Of a DNA stretch of 64,000 nucleotides, positions 33,136-41,898 are shown piece by piece. The position numbers and the translations under genes are program-made. Under the pieces are notes generated by a model, which saw only the letters and a program-made list of their open reading frames with translations, did no database searches and was not told the DNA's origin. Source of the stretch: Streptomyces sp. man185 (GTDB taxonomy: Bacteria > Actinomycetota > Actinomycetes > Streptomycetales > Streptomycetaceae). Numbering within the stretch: position 1 is the stretch's first letter; every line of letters starts with the position of its first letter. The stretch is taken from contig NTHE01000027.1 in assembly GCA_002551355.1 (NCBI GenBank), positions 1 to 64,000 on the forward strand, given 5' to 3'.

Positions 33136-34140
33136 ATGTACCTGCCGTCCGCCGACCGCTACTCCGCCATGCCCTACCGGCGCACCGGCCGCAGCGGTCT
33201 CCTGTTGCCCGCGCTCTCCCTCGGCCTCTGGCACAACTTCGGGGGAGACCGGACGCCCGAGACGCAGGGCGCCATCCTGCGCCGCGCCTTCGACCTCGGC
33301 ATCACCCACTTCGACCTGGCCAACAACTACGGCCCGCCGCCCGGCTCCGCCGAACTCACCCTGGGCCGCGCCCTGGCGACCGACTTCGCCCACCTGCGCG
33401 ACGAGATCGTCATCTCCACCAAGGCCGGCTACCACATGTGGGAGGGGCCGTACGGGGAGTGGGGCTCGCGGAAGTACCTGCGCTCCTCGCTCGACCAGAG
33501 TCTGAAGCGCCTCGGCGTCGAGTACGTCGACATCTTCTACTCCCACCGGCCCGACCCCGAGACCCCGCTCGAAGAGACGATGGGCGCGCTCGACACCGCC
33601 GTACGGCAGGGCAAGGCGCTGTACGTGGGTCTGTCCAACTACTCCGCCGCGCAGACCCGTGAGGCCGCCGCCATCCTCAAGGACCTCGGCACCCCGCTCC
33701 TCATCCACCAGCCCCGCTACTCGATGCTCGACCGCCGCATCGAGGACGACGGGCTGCCGGACGTCCTCGACGAGCTGGGTGCCGGGTCCATCGCGTACTC
33801 ACCGCTGGAGCAGGGCATCCTGACGGACCGCTACCTGAACGGCATTCCGGTCGGTTCCCGGGCGGCGGGCGCCAGCCCCTTCCTGAGCGCCGACGCCGTC
33901 ACCCCGCAGCTGGTGGAGCGGCTGCGCGCGCTGGACGCGCTGGCGAAGGAGCGTGGCCAGTCGCTCGCGCAGCTGGCCCTGGCGTGGGTGCTGCGCGGCG
34001 GCCGGCTCACCTCCGCCGTCGTCGGGGCGAGCAGCGTGAACCAGTTGGAGAACAGTGTCGAGGCCGCCCGGAACCTGGACTTCACCGAGGACGAGCTGTC
34101 CCGGATCGAGGAGCTGCTGCGGGAAGCGAAGACGGGCTGA
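33136..34140 (+). CDS. Aldo/keto reductase (YghZ/GpdA-like)
   Basis: A 334-residue NADPH-dependent TIM-barrel reductase. The closest known type is the E. coli YghZ L-glyceraldehyde-3-phosphate reductase or the Kv-beta-like subfamily: YRRTGRSGLLLPALSLGLWH (about 14-33), HFDLANNYGPPPGSAE (catalytic Asp and Tyr, about 60-75), STKAGYHMWEGPYGEWGSRK (catalytic Lys and the loop, about 95-114) and DIFYSHRPD (catalytic His, about 133-141) are all present. Physiologically it may detoxify methylglyoxal or similar aldehydes. It has GGAG before the ATG at 33136; the frame is open further upstream but without codon bias. The LysR gene opposite is its likely regulator. Confidence 0.93.
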   Translation: MYLPSADRYSAMPYRRTGRSGLLLPALSLGLWHNFGGDRTPETQGAILRRAFDLGITHFDLANNYGPPPGSAELTLGRALATDFAHLRDEIVISTKAGYHMWEGPYGEWGSRKYLRSSLDQSLKRLGVEYVDIFYSHRPDPETPLEETMGALDTAVRQGKALYVGLSNYSAAQTREAAAILKDLGTPLLIHQPRYSMLDRRIEDDGLPDVLDELGAGSIAYSPLEQGILTDRYLNGIPVGSRAAGASPFLSADAVTPQLVERLRALDALAKERGQSLAQLALAWVLRGGRLTSAVVGASSVNQLENSVEAARNLDFTEDELSRIEELLREAKTG

Positions 34141-34164
34141 CGCCGGTCACGTACGTACAGAAGG

Positions 34165-35850
34165 TCAGGCGCCGGAGAGCGGTACGGGCGGTGCGGCCGG
34201 AAGGACATGGTCGCCCGCCTTGTCCGTGCTCAGGCACAGGGAGCAGACCATCGCGTCGTGGGCCGGGCAGGCGGCCAGATCCGGGCGCTCGAAGGTCTGC
34301 CGGCAGACGTGGCAGTCGTAGGTGTCCGCGCTCGGGTTGCCCTCGGCGTCCAGCAGCGGCACCGGGATGCCGTCGTCGCTCCGGCGCAGGTAGTACTTGC
34401 CCCGGGTGGCGATCGCCATGACCGGGGTGAGAACGAATGCGATCACCACGGCGGCGACGGGGGAGTACGGCTGGAGCGTGTCGCCGAAGGCGTGGAAGTA
34501 CATCGCGATGGAGAGCCCGGAGGCGGCGGTGAACGCGGTCACGCCGACCGGGTTGACCGCGTAGAGCATGCCCCGGCGGAACTCCGGCGCGTGCGGGGAC
34601 AGCTTCAGCAGGTACTTGTTGACCCCGATGTCGGTGGCGACGGTGACCACCCAGGCGATGGCGCAGTTGGAGTAGAAGCCCAGGATGCTGTTGAGGAAGC
34701 TGAACATGTCGGCCTCCATCAGGATCAGCGCGAAGGCCAGGTTGACCAGGACGAAGATCATGCGGCCCGGGTAGTGCTTGGTGACGCGGGTGAAGGAGTT
34801 CGTCCAGGCCAGCGAGCCGGAGTAGGCGTTCGTCACATTGATCTTGATCTGGCTGATGACGACCAGGATCACGGCCAGCGGTACCACCAGCCAGGACGGC
34901 ATCATCGCGTCGAACGCGCCGCGGAACTGCTGGATCGGCTCGGTCGCGGCGGCCGGTCCCACCTCGGCGAGGATGTAGACGGCGAGGAAGACGCCGATGG
35001 CCTGCTTGATCGCGCCGAGCACCACCCAGCCGGGACCCGCCATGACCATCGCGGCCCACCAACCGCGCTTGTTGGCCTCGGTCTTCGGCGGCATGAAGCG
35101 CAGGTAGTCGATCTGCTCACCGATCTGCGCGATGAGGGAGAGGCAGACGCCCGCGCCGAGCAGCACGGACGCGGTGTCGATGCTGCCCTCGCCGTCGGTG
35201 CCCGCGTAGGCGAGGAAGCCGTCGACCGTGCCCGGATCGGTGGCGACCAGGTAGACCAGCGGGCCGACCATCAGGAGCAGCCAGATCGGGGTGGTCCACA
35301 CCTGGAGCTTGCTCAGCGCCTTCATCCCGTAGATGACGAGCGGGATGACCATGAGGGTGGAGACGGCGTAGCCGAGCCACAGCGGCAGCCCGAAACCGAG
35401 CTTGAGGCCCTGGGCCATGATCGCGCCTTCGAGGGCGAAGAAGATCACGGTGAAGCTGGCGAAGATGACGCCGGTGAGGACCGAGCCGTAGTAGCCGAAG
35501 CCGGAGCCCCGGGTGATCAGGTCCAGGTCGATGTTGTAGCGGGCCGCGTAGTACGCGAGCGGGAAACCGGTGATGAAGATGAGGGCCGCGGCCACGGTGA
35601 TCGCGACCAGCGCGTTGCCGGTGCCGTGGGCCATGGCGATCCCGGCGCCGATGGAGAAGTCGGCCATGTACGCGATACCGCCGAGCGCCGTGGTCGCCAC
35701 GACCATCGGGGTCCAGCGGCGGTAACTGCGCGGCGCGAAGCGGAGGGTGTAGTCCTCCAGCGTCTCCCGCACCGCCTGGCGGTCGTCCGGGGCGGCGGGC
35801 GGTGCGGGATCCGATGGGGCCGGGTCGGCGAGCTGAGTGCGGGTATCCAT
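34165..35850 (-). CDS. NCS1-family (purine/cytosine-type) permease with C-terminal Cys/His cluster
   Basis: A 561-residue symporter of the nucleobase:cation NCS1 family. About 45 cytoplasmic residues precede 12 hydrophobic helices; conserved markers are FAPRSYRRWTPMVVATTALG (about 39-58), the first membrane-helix signature, NIDLDLITRGSGFGYYGS (about 105-122) and the SQIKINVTNAYSGSLAWTN region (about 336-354). It imports a nucleobase, allantoin, hydantoin or vitamin-like ligand. The tail is unusual: beyond helix 12, residues 513-539 contain C-x2-C-x11-C-x2-H-x4-C-x2-C, a possible zinc site. Most family members lack this. It lies downstream of the secreted hydrolase with a hairpin between, so it is probably transcribed alone; ATG at 35848-35850. 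Confidence 0.88.
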   Translation of the reverse strand: MDTRTQLADPAPSDPAPPAAPDDRQAVRETLEDYTLRFAPRSYRRWTPMVVATTALGGIAYMADFSIGAGIAMAHGTGNALVAITVAAALIFITGFPLAYYAARYNIDLDLITRGSGFGYYGSVLTGVIFASFTVIFFALEGAIMAQGLKLGFGLPLWLGYAVSTLMVIPLVIYGMKALSKLQVWTTPIWLLLMVGPLVYLVATDPGTVDGFLAYAGTDGEGSIDTASVLLGAGVCLSLIAQIGEQIDYLRFMPPKTEANKRGWWAAMVMAGPGWVVLGAIKQAIGVFLAVYILAEVGPAAATEPIQQFRGAFDAMMPSWLVVPLAVILVVISQIKINVTNAYSGSLAWTNSFTRVTKHYPGRMIFVLVNLAFALILMEADMFSFLNSILGFYSNCAIAWVVTVATDIGVNKYLLKLSPHAPEFRRGMLYAVNPVGVTAFTAASGLSIAMYFHAFGDTLQPYSPVAAVVIAFVLTPVMAIATRGKYYLRRSDDGIPVPLLDAEGNPSADTYDCHVCRQTFERPDLAACPAHDAMVCSLCLSTDKAGDHVLPAAPPVPLSGA

Positions 35851-35940
35851 GGCGGGCGACGCTAGGCAGTCGCCGTTACCCGCGCGTACGGCCGGTGTGA
35901 AGGGGGCGTTTCGGCGGACTCACGGTCCGCCGGCGCCCGG

Positions 35941-35960
35941 CCGGGGCGATGCGGCCCCGG
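35941..35960 (-). terminator. Hairpin just after the secreted hydrolase gene
   Basis: CCGGGGC/GCCCCGG with loop GATGCG, starting two bases past the stop. A second small stem (35913-35919 with 35925-35931) follows. Together they separate the hydrolase from the permease. Confidence 0.5.
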
Positions 35961-35962
35961 CG

Positions 35963-37438
35963 TCAGGGCGCGATGCCCACTCCGTCGATCCGGCCCCAGG
36001 CCCGCTCCTGCCCGGCCGTCATGGCGGGCCAGGCGAGTCCGCCCGGCCGGGGCAGCACCCGGGAGGCGTACGGGGAGGGCCGGAACGCCGGATCGTAGAA
36101 GCAGCCCGTGCCGCGACTCCGGTCGAAGGCGGCGCACGAGTCGGCCAGCGATCGCGGAGTGGGCTTGCGGCCGGTGCGGGCCCAACGGTCCAGTCCTGCG
36201 ATGGAGTTGGCGTACTCCGCGTCGCTCAGACCGCTGTGCTCGCTCTCCCGGGTGAAGGTCTGCACGAGGCGGTGCTCCCGGCCCGCGCCCCGCAGCGTGG
36301 CCCGGTAGGCGGCCTCGTGCTCGACGAACGCCGTGGGGTCGTCGATCGCGTGCAGGGTGAGGACGGGCAGGGACACCCGCCCGGTGAGGTCGCTGTCCCA
36401 CGAGAGGTCCCGGCGCGCGGCCGGGTCCGCCGAGAACCGCTCCACGCCCGCGTTGAGCGCCCGGTCGTCGTGCGAACCGGTATACCGCACACCCCGGTTG
36501 GAGAAGGGGTTGTGTCCCCCCAGCCGGGTCGAGACGATGTCGCGGAAGGTGAACGTGGCGAACCGCAGATGCGACTCCAGGGACTGCTCGGGGATGCCGG
36601 TGACGGCCAGGATGTCGTCGAGGTTGCGCTGCTGGAGCGCGGTCCGCGCGGCCGGTTCGGCGTCGAACCCCGTGCACTCCCGCAGCCGGGTGCTCAGCCC
36701 GGCGGACGTCATCGCGGAGTCCGGGCGCAGCCCCTGCCACAGCGGGTACCGCGGCTCGGTGGGACGCGGGTGGTTGCCGCAGTAGTACTGGTAGACCACG
36801 CGCAGGTCGACCCGGTAGTCGTAGCCGCGCGAGCCGCCGCCCAGGACGCCGTTGGTCAGCAGCACCCCGTCGTACGCCCCCGGCTCTTGGCCGTACGTCT
36901 CCGCGACCTTGGCGGCCACGTTCCCGCCCCACGACTGGCCGTGCACGAAGGTCCGCTCCGGCTTCCCGAACCGGTCGACGAAGACCCGGCGCACGCTCTC
37001 GGTGTCGGCCGCCGCCATCCGGGTCCCGTAGCCGCCGCGCCGGTAGGAGGAGCCCGCCCAGGCGTACCCCTCCTCGACCATGACGGCCCAGCGCTCCAGG
37101 TCCTCGGTCGAGCGGGCCGGATCCGAGGCGTCACCCAGATCGGGCCCTCCGTGCGCGTGCACCACCAGGGAGCCGTTCCAGCGGGTGGGGACGGCGAGCG
37201 CGTAGTGCGCCCCGTTCCCGTCCCGGCCCGTGTAACACCGCGCCTTGTCTGCCAGCGCCTCCGGGCAGGCGGCGGCCACCGGGGCCCCGGCGGGGCTTCC
37301 GGTCGGGGCGGGCGCCGCCGGGACCCGCCCCGCCGTCCCCAGGAGCAGGGCCGCGACCGTGGCGGCCAGCGCGGCCGAGCGGAACCGGTTGCGGCGGTAC
37401 AGCGGCAGGGCGCGGACGGGCAGGTGGGGGGAGTTCAC
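35963..37438 (-). CDS. Secreted alpha/beta hydrolase
   Basis: A 491-residue exported hydrolase. The signal region has RRNRFRSAALAATVAALLLG (about 15-34), and cleavage is likely near AAPAP. Cysteine-containing CPEALADKARCYTG opens the mature part. The nucleophile elbow GQSWGG (about residues 169-174, FVHGQSWGGN) is the clear catalytic sign, the HGGPDLGD loop (about 95-102) supplies the oxyanion hole, the acid is in LHAIDDPTAFVEHE (Asp) and His in ESEHSGLSD. The fold resembles feruloyl esterase/tannase-like or hydroxybutyrate-oligomer hydrolases, but I cannot name the substrate. The GTG start at 37436-37438 is the first with coding bias. It is divergent from the peptidase operon. Confidence 0.85.
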   Translation of the reverse strand: MNSPHLPVRALPLYRRNRFRSAALAATVAALLLGTAGRVPAAPAPTGSPAGAPVAAACPEALADKARCYTGRDGNGAHYALAVPTRWNGSLVVHAHGGPDLGDASDPARSTEDLERWAVMVEEGYAWAGSSYRRGGYGTRMAAADTESVRRVFVDRFGKPERTFVHGQSWGGNVAAKVAETYGQEPGAYDGVLLTNGVLGGGSRGYDYRVDLRVVYQYYCGNHPRPTEPRYPLWQGLRPDSAMTSAGLSTRLRECTGFDAEPAARTALQQRNLDDILAVTGIPEQSLESHLRFATFTFRDIVSTRLGGHNPFSNRGVRYTGSHDDRALNAGVERFSADPAARRDLSWDSDLTGRVSLPVLTLHAIDDPTAFVEHEAAYRATLRGAGREHRLVQTFTRESEHSGLSDAEYANSIAGLDRWARTGRKPTPRSLADSCAAFDRSRGTGCFYDPAFRPSPYASRVLPRPGGLAWPAMTAGQERAWGRIDGVGIAP

Positions 37439-37663
37439 GGGGGCGGCTCCTGGCGTTCTGCGCCGGCGGCAGCGCCACGGGCGCTGTCCGGCACGGTCGG
37501 TGCTGGCTGCCCCGGCACGGGGGTGCGCCGGGATGCCGGGATGCTAGGAAGCGCCGCACCCGGGGGAGAAGCCCCGCGCGCATTGCGTTCATAGTGTTCG
37601 CCCCGGTGGGCGGATCCGCGCCGCCCTGGCCCGTGCCGCTCACGGGGCGTACGGTGTGGCGGC

Positions 37664-38497
37664 ATGAAGATCCTCATCAGCGCGGACATGGAAGGCGCCA
37701 CCGGAGTGACCTGGCCGGCCGACGTGCTGCCGGGGACTCCGCAGTGGGAGCGCTGCCGGTCGATGTTCACCTCGGACGTGAACGCGGCGGCGCTCGGTTT
37801 CCTGGACGGCGGCGCCGACGAGGTCCTGGTCAACGAGGCCCACTGGTCGATGCGCAATCTGCTGCTGGAGCAGATGGACGAACGGGTCCAGATGCTCACC
37901 GGCAAGCACAAGTCGCTGTCCATGGTGGAGGGCATCCAGCACGGCGACGTGGACGCGGTGGCCTTCGTCGGCTACCACACCGGAGCCGGCACGGAGGGCG
38001 TCCTCGCCCACACCTACCTCGCCAACTCCATCACCGGCGTCTGGCTGAACGGCGTCCGCGCGAGCGAGGGGCTCCTCAACGCGCACGTCGCCGCCGAGTA
38101 CGGCGTGCCCGTCGTCCTCGTCACCGGCGACGACCTGACCTGCGTGGACGCCGAGGGATACGCCCCCGAAGCGCGGAGGGTCGCCGTGAAGGACTACGTC
38201 TCCCGTTACGCGGCGGTGTGCCGCACCCCCGCCCGTACGGCCGCCGACATCAGGACGGCGGCGAAGGCGGCCACCGCGCTCGCGGGGCGTCGGGACCCCG
38301 TCGCAGGGAAGACGTTCACCATCGAGCTGGAGTTCGACGCCGAACATCTGGCGGCCGCCGCGACCGTGGTCCCCGGCGTGGCGGCGAGCGGTGAGAGGCG
38401 CGTCGCGTACACCAGCGCGACGATGTACGAAGGAATTCGCACGTTCAAGGCGGTGACGACGATCGTGTCGGCCGCTGTGGAGGAACAGTATGGCTGA
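37664..38497 (+). CDS. dppA: D-aminopeptidase, M55 (DppA family)
   Basis: A 277-residue zinc peptidase of the DppA family, which removes D-amino acids, especially D-alanine, from the N-terminus of short peptides. It starts MKILISADMEGATGVTWPAD; Asp8 and Glu10 in SADMEG are metal ligands, and HWSMRNLL, GIQHGDVDAVAFVGYHTGAG and EGILNAHVAAEYGVPVVLVT-type segments follow the family layout. The length is normal. It is the first gene of a run of four peptidase genes (M55, M20, S9, S66), and its stop overlaps the next start (ATGGCTGA). Acting in the cytoplasm, it could help recycle peptidoglycan peptides. Confidence 0.93.
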   Translation: MKILISADMEGATGVTWPADVLPGTPQWERCRSMFTSDVNAAALGFLDGGADEVLVNEAHWSMRNLLLEQMDERVQMLTGKHKSLSMVEGIQHGDVDAVAFVGYHTGAGTEGVLAHTYLANSITGVWLNGVRASEGLLNAHVAAEYGVPVVLVTGDDLTCVDAEGYAPEARRVAVKDYVSRYAAVCRTPARTAADIRTAAKAATALAGRRDPVAGKTFTIELEFDAEHLAAAATVVPGVAASGERRVAYTSATMYEGIRTFKAVTTIVSAAVEEQYG

Positions 38498-39833
38498 GGC
38501 CCCCGACCTGCTCGGACCCGTCGACCGGCAGGCCCTCGACGAAGTGGTGACGTTCACCTCCGAACTCATCCGCATCGACACCACCAACCGGGGCGGCGGC
38601 GACTGCCGGGAGCGCCCGGCCGCCGAGTACGTCGCCCAGCGGCTCGCGGACGCCGGAATCGAGCCGACACTGCTGGAGCGGACCCCCGGCCGGACCAACG
38701 TGGTCGCCCGGATCCCGGGCACCGACCCGTCGGCCGACGCGCTGCTCGTCCACGGCCACCTCGACGTGGTGCCCGCCGAGCCCGCCGACTGGAGCGTGCA
38801 CCCCTTCTCCGGCGAGGTCCGCGACGGGGTCGTGTGGGGGCGGGGCGCCGTCGACATGAAGAACATGGACGCGATGGTCCTCTCCGTCGTACGCGGCTGG
38901 GCCCGCGTGGGGTTCCGCCCCGCTCGCGACATCGTCATCGCCTACACCGCCGACGAGGAGGACAGCGCCGCCGACGGCTCCGGCTTCCTCACCGAGGAGC
39001 ACGCCGGCCTCTTCGAGGGCTGTACGGAGGGCATCAGCGAGTCCGGGGCCTTCACCTTCCACGCGGGCGACGGCCTCTCGCTGTACCCGATCGCGGCGGG
39101 CGAGCGCGGCACCGGCTGGCTGAAGCTGACCGCCGAGGGCCGGGCCGGACACGGCTCCAAGGTCAACCGGGAGAACGCGGTGAGCACGCTGGCCGCCGCC
39201 GTCGCCCGGATCGGCGAGCACGAGTGGCCCATCCGTCTCACCCCGACCGTCCGCGCCGCGATCACCGAGATCGCCGCCCTGCACGGCATCACCGCCGACC
39301 TCGACGACCCCGCCTTCGACGTCGCCCAGCTCCTCGGCAAGCTCGGACCGGCCGCCTCCCTGGTCGAGAACACCATCCGCAACAGCAGCAACCCGACGAT
39401 GCTGGACGCCGGTTACAAGGTCAATGTCATTCCGGGCCACGCCGCCGCCTTCGTCGACGGACGTACGGTCCCCGGCGGTGACGAGGAGTTCCACGCGACC
39501 CTGGACCGGCTCACCGGACCCTCGGTCTCCTGGGAGTTCTACCACCGCGAAAGGGCCCTGACCGCCCCGGTCGACTCCCCGACGTACGCCAAGCTGCGCG
39601 CCGCCGTCGAGCGGTTCGACCCGGGCGCGCACACCGTCCCGTACTGCATGTCGGGCGGCACCGACGCCAAGCAGTTCTCCCGCCTCGGCATCACCGGCTA
39701 CGGCTTCACTCCGCTGAAGCTGCCCGTCGGCTTCGACTACCAGCGGCTCTTCCACGGCGTCGACGAGCGCGTCCCCGTCGACGCCCTCCACTTCGGCGTC
39801 CGCGTCCTGGACCACTACCTGCGCACCGCCTGA
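38490..39833 (+). CDS. M20-family metallopeptidase/deacylase
   Basis: A 447-residue M20 (ArgE/DapE/carboxypeptidase G2-like) enzyme with two zinc sites. Metal ligands: VHGHLDVVP (His and the following Asp), GRGAVDMKN (Asp), and the catalytic glutamate pair in TADEEDS; the C-terminal His lies near the end. The lid domain contains GRAGHGSKVN and the NNPTMLD-like strand. It hydrolyses peptides or N-acyl amino acids. The ATG lies inside the dppA stop, so translation is coupled; the next gene starts 46 bases downstream. Its partnership with a D-aminopeptidase and an LD-carboxypeptidase suggests small peptides from the cell wall as substrates. Confidence 0.92.
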   Translation: MAEAPDLLGPVDRQALDEVVTFTSELIRIDTTNRGGGDCRERPAAEYVAQRLADAGIEPTLLERTPGRTNVVARIPGTDPSADALLVHGHLDVVPAEPADWSVHPFSGEVRDGVVWGRGAVDMKNMDAMVLSVVRGWARVGFRPARDIVIAYTADEEDSAADGSGFLTEEHAGLFEGCTEGISESGAFTFHAGDGLSLYPIAAGERGTGWLKLTAEGRAGHGSKVNRENAVSTLAAAVARIGEHEWPIRLTPTVRAAITEIAALHGITADLDDPAFDVAQLLGKLGPAASLVENTIRNSSNPTMLDAGYKVNVIPGHAAAFVDGRTVPGGDEEFHATLDRLTGPSVSWEFYHRERALTAPVDSPTYAKLRAAVERFDPGAHTVPYCMSGGTDAKQFSRLGITGYGFTPLKLPVGFDYQRLFHGVDERVPVDALHFGVRVLDHYLRTA

Positions 39834-39879
39834 CCTGACCGCCTGCCGACCGATCCGCGCCCCGGGGGGACCGACCTAC

Positions 39880-41898
39880 GTGAACACCGTGCCCGCTGCA
39901 GCCCCGTACGGCACCTGGCCGTCGCCGATCGACGCGGTCCTCGCCGCCTCGCACGACGGCCGCCCCGACCACCTCGGCGCCGTCGGGGACGAGGTGTGGT
40001 GGACCGAGCCGCGCCCCGCCGAGGGCGGCCGCCGCGCCCTGATGCGCCGCCGCGCCGACGGCACCACCGCCCCCGCGCTGCCCGCCCCCTGGAACGCCCG
40101 CAGCCGGGTCATCGAGTACGGCGGGCAGCCCTGGGCCGGCACGGTGGGCGAGGACGGCGAACTCCTCGTGGTGTTCGTCCACTTCGCCGACCAGCGGCTG
40201 TACGCCTACGCCCCCGACGGGCCGGACGATCCCTGGCCCCTCACCCCCGTCTCCGGCGTCGGCGGCGGTCTGCGCTGGGTGGATCCGCAGGTGCGCCCGG
40301 AGCAGGGGGCCGAGGGCGAAGTGTGGTGCGTGCTGGAGGAGTTCACCGGGTCCGCCCCCACCGACGTCCGGCGTGTCGTCGCCGCCGTACCGCTCGACGG
40401 GTCGGCGGCCGACGACCGGGCCGCGATCCGTGAACTCTCCGACGACCGGCACCGGTTCGTCACCGGCCCCAAGGTGTCCCACGACGGGCGACGGGCAGCC
40501 TGGATCGCCTGGGACCACCCGCGGATGCCGTGGGACGGCACGGTGGTCATGCTGGCCGACATCACCGGCACGGGTGAGTTCACCGGTGTACGGCCCCTCG
40601 TCGGGGACCTCGACGAATCGGTCTGCCAGGTGGAGTGGGACCGCGACGGCAGCCTCCTGTTCGTCTCCGACCTCGCCGACTGGTGGGAGCTCCAGCGCAT
40701 CCGCCCCGACGCCGTCGCGGGCGGCGTGGTCCCCAGCAGCCGCCTGCTGCCGCCCCGGGGCGAGGAGTTCGGCGGGCCGCTCTGGAAGATCGGGACGCGC
40801 TGGTTCCACCCGCTGGACAACGGTCTCATCGCCGTCCTGCACGGCAAGGGCGACCTCCGCCTCGGCATCCTCGACCCGGAGACCGGCGAACTCGCGGACA
40901 CCCCGGGCCCCTGGACCGCCTGGTCCGACACGCTCGCCGTGCACGGCAGCCGGGTCGTCGGCGTCGCGGCCGGCCCCCGCACCGGCCCCGAGATCGTCGA
41001 GCTGGACACCGCGACCGGACACACCCGCACCCTCGGCACACCCCACCGCGACGCGGTCGACCCGGCGTACTACCCGGCGCCCGAGTACCGCGTCTTCACC
41101 GACCCCGACGGCCGCGAGATCCACGCCCACATCCACCCGCCGCGCAGCCCCGAACGCGTGGGCCCCGAGGGCGAGAAGCCCCCGTACGTCGTCTGGGCGC
41201 ACGGCGGCCCCACCGGCCACGCCCCGCTCGTCCTCGACCTGGAGATCGCCTTCTTCACCTCGCGCGGCATCGGCGTCGCCGAGGTCAACTACGGCGGCTC
41301 CACCGGCTACGGACGCCGCTACCGCGAACGGCTGCGCGGCGAGTGGGGCGTGGTCGACGTGGCGGACTGCGCGGCCGTCGCCTCGGCCCTGGTCGAGGAG
41401 GGCGCGGCCGACCCGGACAGGCTCGCGATCCGGGGCGGCAGCGCGGGCGGCTGGACCGTCGCCGCCTCGCTGACCAGCACCGGCCTGTACGCCTGCGGGA
41501 CGATCCTCTACCCGGTCCTGGACCTCGAGGGATGGGCCACCGACGGGACCCACGACTTCGAGTCGCAGTATCTGGAGTCCCTGGTCGGCCCGTTCGCGGA
41601 GGTGCCCGAGCGCTACCGGGAACGCTCCCCGCTCCACCGCGCCGACCGGCTGAACACCCCGTTCCTGCTGCTCCAGGGCCTGGACGACGTGATCTGTCCG
41701 CCCGCCCAGAGCGAGCGGTTCCTCGCCGCCGTGGCCGGCAGGGGCGTCCCCCACGCCTACCTCACCTTCGAGGGGGAGGGGCACGGATTCCGCCGCGCGG
41801 AGACGCTGGTGCGCGCCCTGGAGGCCGAACTCTCCCTCTACACCCGGACATTCGGCATCGACCGGACCGACGTGCCGCCCCTGGAGCTGACCACGTGA
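39880..41898 (+). CDS. S9-family prolyl oligopeptidase-type peptidase
   Basis: A 672-residue serine peptidase of the acylaminoacyl-peptidase/dipeptidyl-peptidase class. The first 400 residues form a seven-bladed beta-propeller made of WD-like strands (VSHDGRRAAWIAWDHPRMPWDG, DRDGSLLFVSDLADWWELQRI). The C-terminal alpha/beta-hydrolase has HGGPTGHAPLVLD (oxyanion), NYGGSTGYGRRYRERL, RGGSAGGWTV with the Ser nucleophile (GGSAGG), LQGLDDVICPPAQ (Asp) and EGEGHGFRRAE (His). It probably removes N-terminal acyl-amino acids or dipeptides in the cytoplasm; no signal peptide is present. GTG start after a G-run; the stop overlaps the S66 start (GTGA). Confidence 0.93.
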   Translation: MNTVPAAAPYGTWPSPIDAVLAASHDGRPDHLGAVGDEVWWTEPRPAEGGRRALMRRRADGTTAPALPAPWNARSRVIEYGGQPWAGTVGEDGELLVVFVHFADQRLYAYAPDGPDDPWPLTPVSGVGGGLRWVDPQVRPEQGAEGEVWCVLEEFTGSAPTDVRRVVAAVPLDGSAADDRAAIRELSDDRHRFVTGPKVSHDGRRAAWIAWDHPRMPWDGTVVMLADITGTGEFTGVRPLVGDLDESVCQVEWDRDGSLLFVSDLADWWELQRIRPDAVAGGVVPSSRLLPPRGEEFGGPLWKIGTRWFHPLDNGLIAVLHGKGDLRLGILDPETGELADTPGPWTAWSDTLAVHGSRVVGVAAGPRTGPEIVELDTATGHTRTLGTPHRDAVDPAYYPAPEYRVFTDPDGREIHAHIHPPRSPERVGPEGEKPPYVVWAHGGPTGHAPLVLDLEIAFFTSRGIGVAEVNYGGSTGYGRRYRERLRGEWGVVDVADCAAVASALVEEGAADPDRLAIRGGSAGGWTVAASLTSTGLYACGTILYPVLDLEGWATDGTHDFESQYLESLVGPFAEVPERYRERSPLHRADRLNTPFLLLQGLDDVICPPAQSERFLAAVAGRGVPHAYLTFEGEGHGFRRAETLVRALEAELSLYTRTFGIDRTDVPPLELTT

